From Frankiaceae bacterium (lineage in GTDB: Bacteria > Actinomycetota > Actinomycetes > JAFAQI01), in the NCBI GenBank assembly GCA_030840615.1, contig JAVEEE010000405.1, positions 1-9,220 on the forward strand: a stretch of DNA of 9,220 nucleotides, written 5' to 3'. Position 1 is the stretch's first letter; every line of letters begins with the position of its first letter. This document shows, in pieces, positions 1 through 6,219 of the stretch. Both the position numbers and the translations under genes were made by a program. The notes under the pieces were generated by a model, which did not search any database, had not been told where the DNA came from, and saw only the letters and a program-made list of their open reading frames with translations.

Positions 1-1
1 G

Positions 2-2056
2 CTGTTCGGCCGGGCTCCCGGCTTCGCTCCCGGGCCGCCGATCATCGGCCCGTGGCGTCCGGTGCAGCTGCATCGTCGCCGGTGGGTAGCCGTGGACCGA
101 CTGGGCGTGCACACCGCACTGGACGACGGCGCCGGGCACCTCACGGTCGCGACCGACCTGCGGCCGCTCGGAGACGTCGTGATCCAGGGCGTCGACGCCG
201 TGCTGTCCGGGCCTTCCGGAACGGTCCGCGCTGCATTGACCACGTCGGGGTTGGCCGGGTCGACGTGCTGGCGCGGCGCGTTGACCGTCACCGACGTCGC
301 CCGGTGGTGGCCGCACACGCATGGTCGACCGGTGCTGCATGACGTCGCGCTCGAGGTCTCGACGACAGCAGGTCGGTGCCGGCTCGAGGCCGGCTCCGTC
401 GGGTTCCGAACGCTGACCGCCGGGGCGACGTCGGCGCACGAGGTGGAGCAGGACGGGCTCGACCTGCACGTCAACGACGTGCGGGTGTTCGCGCGCGGAG
501 CCGTCTGGACCCGACCGGGCGGACCGCAGTCCGACATCGACCTGCGACAGGTGTTGGAGCTGGCCCGCGACAGCGGGATGAACATGCTGCGGGTGCCCGG
601 CACCGCGGTGTATGAGACCGCGGAGATGCACGACTTGTGCGATGAGCTTGGCATCATGTTGTGGCAGGACGCGACCCTCGCCAACTTCGACTACCCCGAC
701 ACGGACGACGATTTCCTGCAGCTGCTCGAGACCGAGTCGTCGCACGTTCTCGCCGAGCTGGCCGGGCGGCCGAGCACAGCTGTGTTCTGTGGCGGCAGCG
801 AGGTCGAGCAGCAGGCCGCGATGCTGGGACTGGATCCCGCGATTGCCCGGAGCCGAGTCACCACCGAGCTGTTGCCGCGGCTGTTGACCGAGAGCGGCTC
901 CGACGCCGTGTGGGTGCCGTCGAGCCCTTGCGGCGGGGAGCTCCCGTTTCGTACCAACCACGGCATCGCGCACTACTACGGTGTCGGCGGCTACCGACGT
1001 CAGTTCACCGACGTCCGTCGCGCCGACGTCCGGTTCGCGTCCGAGTGCCTTGCGCTGGCCAACGTGCCGGCCGACGACGCACTCGCGACGATGTCGGGCG
1101 GCGGCGACGCGGCCGCGCTGCTCGCCTCGGCTGCCTGGCGCGACGGCGTCCCTCGCGACCGGGGGGCGCACTGGGACTTCGAGGACGTGCGCGACTTCTA
1201 CCTCGAGCTCGTGCACGGATGCTCCGCGGCGGAACTCCGACGCGACGAGCCGCAGCGCTACCTCGACCTGTCCCGCCAGGTCTCGGGCGACGTGATGAGC
1301 GAGGTCTTCGGCGAGTGGCGTCGAGGAGACTCCACATGCAGTGGCGGTCTGGTGCTGTGGCTCGCGGACGTCGTCCCCGGCGCCGGTTGGGGCGTGATCG
1401 ACAGCAACGGCCGGCCGAAGCCCGCACTCGCTGCGCTGCGACGGATGCTCTCCCCGGTCGCGGTGTGGATGACCGACGAGGGCCTCAACGGCATCGACCT
1501 GCACGTCGCCAACGACCGTCCGGACGCGCTCACGGCGCGACTCGACGTCGCTCTCTTCCGGGACGACGGCGTTCAGGTCGGCCATAGTTCGACGGACCTC
1601 GTGGTTGCGCCGCACGGCACGTGGACCGCCGGTGTCGAGTCGGTTCTCGGTGGTTTCGTCGATGTGTCGTGGGCCTACCGGTTCGGCCCCCCGGCGCAGG
1701 AGTCGGTCGTCGCGACACTGTCCGGGAGCGGGGCAACGCTCGGCAGGGCGGTCCGCCTCGTCGGTGATGCTCCGAAAGCCGCGCGCAGCGCTGAGGATCT
1801 CGGACTCGCCGCATCCGCGACGTCCGGGGATGCCGGCGTGACTGTGCACGTGACGAGCCGGTTGCTCGTGCACGGCGTCGCCGTCGACGCACCCGGCTTC
1901 GTCGCCGGCGACAGCGGTTTCTTCGTCCCGCCGGGAGGCGAGCACGTCGTCCGGCTGACGCGCGACAGTGGAGGCTCCGCCGTTGGCTCGTTGCGGATGA
2001 GCGCGACGAACCTGCTCGGCGCAGTGACCATTCCGGTGACGGACGCCGCGCCGTGA
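2..2056 (+). CDS. Glycoside hydrolase family 2 protein, beta-mannosidase type (5'-truncated by window edge)
   Basis: The frame is open to the left edge, so the true start lies outside. The first visible residues end in GPWRPVQL, matching the end of the GH2 N-terminal sugar-binding domain (family form GIWRPV), so the GTG at 62 is not a real start. Counting from that GTG, an Ig-like domain runs to about 140 and a TIM barrel from about 140 to 465 (RGAVW; GMNMLRVPG; CDELGIMLWQD). Two Ig-like beta domains probably follow to the stop. The likely acid/base Glu is E247 in FCGGSE (bases 800-802) and the likely nucleophile is E328 in RFASE (1043-1045). GH2 enzymes of this type hydrolyse beta-linked mannose or related sugars. 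The Asn that usually precedes the acid/base is Ser here, so the substrate, or even activity, is uncertain. No signal peptide can be judged. The stop overlaps the next gene's GTG by 4 bases, which suggests one transcript and coupled translation. Family assignment is fairly firm; the substrate is not. Confidence 0.78.
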   Translation: MFGRAPGFAPGPPIIGPWRPVQLHRRRWVAVDRLGVHTALDDGAGHLTVATDLRPLGDVVIQGVDAVLSGPSGTVRAALTTSGLAGSTCWRGALTVTDVARWWPHTHGRPVLHDVALEVSTTAGRCRLEAGSVGFRTLTAGATSAHEVEQDGLDLHVNDVRVFARGAVWTRPGGPQSDIDLRQVLELARDSGMNMLRVPGTAVYETAEMHDLCDELGIMLWQDATLANFDYPDTDDDFLQLLETESSHVLAELAGRPSTAVFCGGSEVEQQAAMLGLDPAIARSRVTTELLPRLLTESGSDAVWVPSSPCGGELPFRTNHGIAHYYGVGGYRRQFTDVRRADVRFASECLALANVPADDALATMSGGGDAAALLASAAWRDGVPRDRGAHWDFEDVRDFYLELVHGCSAAELRRDEPQRYLDLSRQVSGDVMSEVFGEWRRGDSTCSGGLVLWLADVVPGAGWGVIDSNGRPKPALAALRRMLSPVAVWMTDEGLNGIDLHVANDRPDALTARLDVALFRDDGVQVGHSSTDLVVAPHGTWTAGVESVLGGFVDVSWAYRFGPPAQESVVATLSGSGATLGRAVRLVGDAPKAARSAEDLGLAASATSGDAGVTVHVTSRLLVHGVAVDAPGFVAGDSGFFVPPGGEHVVRLTRDSGGSAVGSLRMSATNLLGAVTIPVTDAAP

Positions 2057-3921
2057 CGCAGGAGGGCTACCTCGCCAACGGGACCCACGCCGTTCTCCAC
2101 CTGCCGGGCGACAGCCATCACGTCGGTCGCACCGGCTTGGTCATAGTGCCGCCGTTCGGCTTCGAGGACGTCTCGTCCTACCGCGGGCTCCGCGGCTGGG
2201 CCGACGAGCTGGCCGGCACCGGCGTCGCCGTGCTGCGCATCGAGCTGCTCGGCACCGGCGACAGCCTGGGCGACCCCGGTGACCCAGGGCTGGTGGCGTC
2301 GTGGGCGGAGTCGATCGGCATGGCCACCGACGTGCTGAGACGCGTCGCTCACTGTCAGCGGGTCGCCGTCCTCGGGATCGACCTCGGGGGGCTGGTGGCG
2401 TGGCGCGCGGCGGCCCATGGCGCCGGCATCGACGAGCTCGCGCTGTGGGCGGTCCCCGCCCAGGGACGCACGCTGCTGCGCCGCATCCGTGCGTTCGCCA
2501 TGGTGCAGGGCTCCGCACCGCCGGTGCCGCAGGACGACGGATCACTGTGGTTCTACGGCTACCCGATGGCCGCTACCACCCGGGCCGACCTCCAGGCCAC
2601 CGACGTCACCACGATTCCGCTGCCCCCGCGGGTGCGGCGCGCGTTGGTGCTCGGGCCGGACCGGATGCAACCGGACCCTCGCCTGCTCGGTGCGCTGCGC
2701 GCCGCGGGGACCGATGTCACGGTTGGCTCGGGCGACGGCTACGCCGGCCTGGTCGAGAACCCGCAGACCGCGGTGGCCCCCCCGGAAGTCCTGCAGACAC
2801 TGCAGACATGGCTGGACGCCGGTCGCGACGCGGGGGCGGTCGTCGGCACGGATCACGACAGCGCCACCGAAGCCGAATGGCGAAGCTGCGGCCAGCCGCT
2901 GCCCGGAGTCACCGAGCAGGCCGTCGATCTTGCCACCGCCGAAGGTCGGCTCGCGGCCGTCGTCAGCCGGCCCGAGCGACCGGACTACCTCACGATGGTG
3001 CTGCTCAACGCCGGCGGCACCCGCCGCACCGGTCCGAACCGGCTCTGGGTCCGGGCCGCGCGGCAGGCGTCGAGCAAAGACATCCCAGCCGTCCGTGTCG
3101 ACCTCCTCGGTCTCGGCGACAGCGATGGCCCCTTTGCGTGGACCGGAGGCGACGCGGCGTTCTACTCCGAGAACTACCTGGGGCAGGTGACGGCGATCCT
3201 CGACCGTCTGGTCGAGCAGGGCCTGCCCGACAGGTTCCTGCTGGTCGGGCTGTGCTCCGGCTCCTACTGGGCGTTTCGCTGTGGCCAGGTCGACCAGCGC
3301 GTCGTCGGCGTGGTGATGCTCAACCCGCGGGCGCTGGTCTGGGAGCCCTGGCGGACCGAGGTGGAGGCGACCCGCGACCTGGCCCGGCTACGGCGAGCAT
3401 CGACCTGGCTGCGGATCCTCACCGGAAAGGCGTCCTGGCAGCACGGCCGCGATGTCCTCCAGGCCACATTGCGACGTGCGCTGAGATCACGGACGGTCCG
3501 GGAGCACCGGCGCGTCAGCAGGAGCGCTCGCGAGGCGGGCGGCGACGCACTGGACCTGGCGCTGGACCGGCTGCGCGACAACGGCACCGACGCGACGCTG
3601 GTGTTCAGCCGGGCCGAGCCTTTGCTGCTCGACCTGCAGCGCGACGACCGACTGGCCGACCTGTCTCGGTGGCCCAACCTCGAGCTCCGCCTTCTCGACG
3701 GACCTCCCGACGTGCACACGCTGCCGCCGCCCGAGCTGCAGACCCTGGTGCTAGGCATCATCGACGACGTCACGGGCCGGCTGCGAAGGCAGGTCGGATC
3801 GTCGAGCGAGCACGTGGAACCACCTGACGTCGCGCCTAGGAGCGCCGCCGTGCACGGAACGTCCGTCCTCGGCGGCGAACGTGTCGACCAGGTCGAAGCC
3901 GGCGGCACCGAGCCGACGTAG
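2053..3921 (+). CDS. Tandem alpha/beta-hydrolase domain protein, one domain probably degenerate
   Basis: This 622-residue protein carries two alpha/beta-hydrolase folds. Domain 1 (about 1-255) has an oxyanion-type loop PPFGFED, the strand RIELLGTGDS and a nucleophile elbow GIDLGG with Asp at 110. Its C-terminal GYAGLVENPQ has Gln238 where I would expect a catalytic His, so this half may be inactive. Domain 2 (about 285-580) has LLNAGGTRRTGPNR, RVDLLGLGDSDG and the elbow GLCSGS with Cys401 as likely nucleophile. E522 (FSRAEPLL) and H555 (DVHTL) are candidate partners. The Cys elbow recalls the stand-alone hydrolases found in exopolysaccharide/exosortase and FkbH-type clusters, so acyl transfer or ester/thioester hydrolysis on a glycoconjugate is an inference only. 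I see no signal peptide or membrane segment, so it is probably cytoplasmic. The GTG start overlaps the GH2 stop (GTGA) and has no strong Shine-Dalgarno, implying coupled translation. The last 56 residues read antisense to the convergent methyltransferase, and the part after about residue 580 does not look like domain sequence. Confidence 0.75.
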   Translation: MTQEGYLANGTHAVLHLPGDSHHVGRTGLVIVPPFGFEDVSSYRGLRGWADELAGTGVAVLRIELLGTGDSLGDPGDPGLVASWAESIGMATDVLRRVAHCQRVAVLGIDLGGLVAWRAAAHGAGIDELALWAVPAQGRTLLRRIRAFAMVQGSAPPVPQDDGSLWFYGYPMAATTRADLQATDVTTIPLPPRVRRALVLGPDRMQPDPRLLGALRAAGTDVTVGSGDGYAGLVENPQTAVAPPEVLQTLQTWLDAGRDAGAVVGTDHDSATEAEWRSCGQPLPGVTEQAVDLATAEGRLAAVVSRPERPDYLTMVLLNAGGTRRTGPNRLWVRAARQASSKDIPAVRVDLLGLGDSDGPFAWTGGDAAFYSENYLGQVTAILDRLVEQGLPDRFLLVGLCSGSYWAFRCGQVDQRVVGVVMLNPRALVWEPWRTEVEATRDLARLRRASTWLRILTGKASWQHGRDVLQATLRRALRSRTVREHRRVSRSAREAGGDALDLALDRLRDNGTDATLVFSRAEPLLLDLQRDDRLADLSRWPNLELRLLDGPPDVHTLPPPELQTLVLGIIDDVTGRLRRQVGSSSEHVEPPDVAPRSAAVHGTSVLGGERVDQVEAGGTEPT

Positions 3922-4644
3922 CTCACCAGCGATCGTCGTGAAGTGCACGAGCAAGCCGAACTCGTGTGCATCGGTCGGGCCGATAGCCCAGTCGCCGGCG
4001 TCGTGTGACTGTGATCGCAACCGCCACCAGTTGCGGAACTGGCGTGGCACCCGGCCCGGGTCGCGGACGGTCCGCAGCGCTGCTGCTGCTGCGCGCAACG
4101 GCGCCGGCCGGTGCGACGGGACGAGCGAGCCGACGGCCCATGGCAACGCCTCTCGCCGCCACGGCCGCTGCACGAAGGCCGGGCCGTCCTTGTGCAGCGT
4201 CGAGTAGAGGAAGTAGCCCCCGGGCGCGAGCACCCGACGCACGGCGGCGAGCACCGCCGGCCTGTCCTCGTGGTCGACGGCATCGATGCCGTTGAAGCTG
4301 AACACGACGCCGCGGAAGGACCCGTCCGGCAGGTCGGTCAACGAGCGGGCGTCGCCGTGCCGCACGTCCGCATCCGGGTAACGCCGGCGCGCGAGTTCGA
4401 CCATCGCTTCGGTGTAGTCCACTGCGACATAGCGGGCGGTCGCGAGCCGCAACAACGGGATGGTCCGCCCGGTGCCGGTGCCGAGGTCCAGCACCGGCTC
4501 GCCCCGCACCGCGTCGGCAAAGGCCGACATCGCCTCGACCTCGCCCGGATCGCTCCACCCCTCCACCTGCAGGCTGGCCATCGCGGCCGGATCGGCCCAG
4601 GTGCGCCGGTTGACGTCCTCGGAACGCTCACCGCCAGCCGTCAT
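3751..4644 (-). CDS. Class I SAM-dependent methyltransferase
   Basis: This 297-residue protein has a Rossmann methyltransferase core. Motif I is VLDLGTGTGR (51-60), followed by VAVDYTEAMVELARRR (73-88) with the acidic residue that usually binds the SAM ribose. HGDARSL (96-102), the strand VVFSFNGIDAV (113-123) and the post-III segment LAPGGYFLYSTLH (139-151) complete the fold. The end RWFHVLARR (274-282) is the usual last strand, so the protein is real to near its stop. About 80 residues between the core and the last strands (WWRLR, HFTTIAGELRRLGAAGF) resemble the variable substrate region. The acceptor cannot be named. The ATG overlaps the truA stop (ATGA) and there is no convincing Shine-Dalgarno, so translation is probably coupled to truA. 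A role in rRNA or tRNA modification would fit the neighbours, but the fold is equally common in small-molecule methylation. The 3' end overlaps the convergent double hydrolase by 171 bases. Confidence 0.85.
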   Translation of the reverse strand: MTAGGERSEDVNRRTWADPAAMASLQVEGWSDPGEVEAMSAFADAVRGEPVLDLGTGTGRTIPLLRLATARYVAVDYTEAMVELARRRYPDADVRHGDARSLTDLPDGSFRGVVFSFNGIDAVDHEDRPAVLAAVRRVLAPGGYFLYSTLHKDGPAFVQRPWRREALPWAVGSLVPSHRPAPLRAAAAALRTVRDPGRVPRQFRNWWRLRSQSHDAGDWAIGPTDAHEFGLLVHFTTIAGELRRLGAAGFDLVDTFAAEDGRSVHGGAPRRDVRWFHVLARRSDLPSQPARDVVDDA

Positions 4645-5453
4645 CCGTCGAGTATCCGCCCGCGCCGGGCCCGGGTGGTCACCGCGCGCATCGCCAGCTG
4701 GTCGTCCGGCGGATAGTCCACCGAGACCAACGTGAGCCCGTGTGGCGGGGCGACGGTGACACCGCTGTCCCGGATCCGCGCGTCGAGGACACTGCGCGGC
4801 CAGTCGACCGGCCGCCGGGCCTCGCCGACGGCGAGGAGCGCGCCCACCATCGAGCGCACCTGGTTGTGACAGAACGCATCGGCCGCTGCGTCGACGACGA
4901 CGACATCGGCGCGCTCGACGGTCAGCACGTGCAGCGTGCGCACCGTCGTTCCGCCTTCGCGCGCTCGGCAGTAGGCGGCGAAGTCGTGCTCGCCCACCAG
5001 CCCCTGGGCAGCGGCGTGCATCGCATCGACATCCAGCGGGCGCGACCAGACAAGGGTGTCGCGGCGTCGCAACGGGTCAGGTGGTGCGTCCGTGACGCGA
5101 TATCGGTAGCGCCGGCGCACGGCAGCGAACCGCGCGTCGAACCCGGAAGGTGCGATCGACACCGAACGTAGGACGACATCGGCCGGTAGCACGCCGGCGA
5201 GCCGTCTGCTGAGATCCGTCGGATCGGTGTCCATCGGGACGTCGACGTGCGCGACCTGACCGGCTGCGTGGACACCGGCATCGGTGCGGCCGGCCACCGT
5301 GAGCCGAGGTGACTGCGGCAGCCGGAGCACCGTCGCGATCGCGCCGGCGACCGTCTCCTCGACCGTCCGGCGACCGGGCTGGCAGGCCCAGCCGGAGAAG
5401 TCAGTCCCGTCGTATGCCAGGTCGAGCCGGATCCGACGGGCCAGCGTCGTCAC
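4641..5453 (-). CDS. truA: tRNA pseudouridine synthase A
   Basis: TruA converts uridines 38-40 in the anticodon arm of many tRNAs to pseudouridine. The 270-residue length is usual for the family. The N-terminal LDLAYDGTDFSGW (10-22) and the catalytic motif AGRTDAGVHA (54-63, catalytic Asp58) are clear. RRRYRYRV (113-120) carries the conserved active-site Tyr118, and CHNQVRSMVGALL (195-207) is the conserved second-half motif. The order rplQ-truA is standard in actinobacteria. The GTG start overlaps the rplQ stop by 4 bases (GTGA). A good AAGGAG (5453-5458, formed by the last codons of rplQ) ends on the first base of this GTG, which is too close for normal use. An alternative CTG three codons downstream (5442-5444) would sit 8 bases from it, so the exact start is less certain than the gene. 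Downstream, the stop overlaps the methyltransferase ATG. Confidence 0.95.
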   Translation of the reverse strand: MTTLARRIRLDLAYDGTDFSGWACQPGRRTVEETVAGAIATVLRLPQSPRLTVAGRTDAGVHAAGQVAHVDVPMDTDPTDLSRRLAGVLPADVVLRSVSIAPSGFDARFAAVRRRYRYRVTDAPPDPLRRRDTLVWSRPLDVDAMHAAAQGLVGEHDFAAYCRAREGGTTVRTLHVLTVERADVVVVDAAADAFCHNQVRSMVGALLAVGEARRPVDWPRSVLDARIRDSGVTVAPPHGLTLVSVDYPPDDQLAMRAVTTRARRGRILDG

Positions 5454-6145
5454 TCCTTCGGAACGTCACCCTCGGCGGCGTCGTCCGAAGCCGCAACGGG
5501 CTCAGCGTCGGCCACGGTGTCCTCGACCGGCGCGGCTGTCTCCTCGACCGGCTGGCTTTCCTCGACCGGCTGGCCTTCCTCGACCTGCGTCTCGACCGGG
5601 GTCTCGTCGACCGAGGCCTCCTCAGCCACGTCAGCCGCGTCGGCCTCGGCGGCGACACCGGCCGCGGTCTCGCTCTCGCTCGCCAGCTCGGCGGCCGACT
5701 CTGCGGTCGCCCCGGTGGGCCGGCGGCGACGGGCGAATCGGGTACCCCGAGCCTGCTCGGCCTCGCCGACCGCTTCCTGCGCCAGGGTGCGGCCCTCGAC
5801 GAGCTCGATGACCGCCATCGGCGCGTTGTCGCCCTTGCGCGGACCGATCTTCGTGATGCGGGTGTAGCCACCGGCCCGCTCGGCGAAGCGTGGACCGATC
5901 TCGGTGAAGAGCTCGTGCACGACCTCCTTGTCGCGGACGACCGTCAGCACCTGCCGCCGCGAGTGCAGATCACCCCTCTTCGCGAAGGTGATCAGCCGCT
6001 CGGCGAGCGGTCGCAACCGCCTGGCCCGCGTCCGGGTCGTGGTGATGCGACCGTGCTCGAACAGCGCGGTGGCGAGGTTCGCCAGCATCAGCCGCTCGTG
6101 CGACGGACTGCCGCCGAGCCGCGGACCCTTGGTTGGCGTCGGCAT
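5450..6145 (-). CDS. rplQ: 50S ribosomal protein L17 with long acidic C-terminal tail
   Basis: L17 is a large-subunit protein near the exit of the peptide tunnel. Residues 1-125 are the conserved fold: MPTPTKGPRLGGSPSHERLM at the start, LATALFEHGRITTT, RARRLRPLAERLITFAKRGDLHSRR and the GYTRITKIGPRKGDNAPMAVIEL segment. A basic stretch (RFARRRRP, 136-143) leads into a tail of about 88 residues rich in Ala, Glu, Val and Thr with the repeated unit QPVEES. At 231 residues it is far longer than E. coli L17 (about 127) and, as I recall, longer than the tails usual in mycobacteria and streptomycetes. The tail is probably disordered and highly acidic. The ATG is preceded by GAGGAG (6152-6157) at 6 bases. 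The gene follows rpoA after 74 bases and its stop overlaps the truA start. Confidence 0.96.
   Translation of the reverse strand: MPTPTKGPRLGGSPSHERLMLANLATALFEHGRITTTRTRARRLRPLAERLITFAKRGDLHSRRQVLTVVRDKEVVHELFTEIGPRFAERAGGYTRITKIGPRKGDNAPMAVIELVEGRTLAQEAVGEAEQARGTRFARRRRPTGATAESAAELASESETAAGVAAEADAADVAEEASVDETPVETQVEEGQPVEESQPVEETAAPVEDTVADAEPVAASDDAAEGDVPKE
5541..5576 (-). repeat. Tandem 18-bp repeat within the rplQ tail
   Basis: Two adjacent 18-base copies (5541-5558 and 5559-5576) differ at one position near the end. A third partial copy of the TCCTCGACC core starts at 5577, and CTCGACCGG-like cores recur from 5521 to 5600. They encode the repeated QPVEES units of the L17 tail. This looks like in-frame slippage or duplication in a low-constraint region. 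Confidence 0.75.
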
Positions 6146-6219
6146 GTCCTGCTCCTCTTTTCGTGTCTTTGCTTGTGGTCCGGCGCGCAGTTGCGAGCGC
6201 AGCGAGCAAGTTCGCCCGA
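6146..6219 (-). promoter_or_regulatory. rpoA-rplQ intergenic segment with rplQ ribosome binding site
   Basis: This is a 74-base gap. Reading in the gene direction it contains a G/C-rich stretch followed by a purine run (AAAAGAGGAG) whose GAGGAG at 6152-6157 lies 6 bases before the rplQ ATG. The plus-strand segment 6191-6209 has TTGC/GCAA ends around GAGCGCAGCGA and could form only a weak hairpin. There is no U-run after it, so it is not an intrinsic terminator and read-through from rpoA to rplQ is expected. Confidence 0.55.

Noticed and set aside
8..40. G/C-rich inverted-repeat-like stretch at the left edge
   Set aside because: It lies inside the GH2 coding frame (encoding GRAPGFAPGPP) and is explained by Pro/Gly/Ala codons.
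661..1587. A 308-residue open frame inside the GH2 gene
   Set aside because: Arg/Ala-rich composition without motifs. The GH2 frame carries the conserved barrel and both catalytic Glu residues.
2301..3827. A 508-residue open frame overlapping the double hydrolase in another frame
   Set aside because: The product is extremely rich in Arg, Pro and Gly with no recognisable motif. It is a typical shadow frame in high-GC DNA, and the overlapping frame has two clear hydrolase domains.
3264..4283. A 339-residue minus-strand frame across the hydrolase/methyltransferase junction
   Set aside because: Ser/Arg-rich low-complexity product with no fold. The methyltransferase in the neighbouring frame explains the strand.
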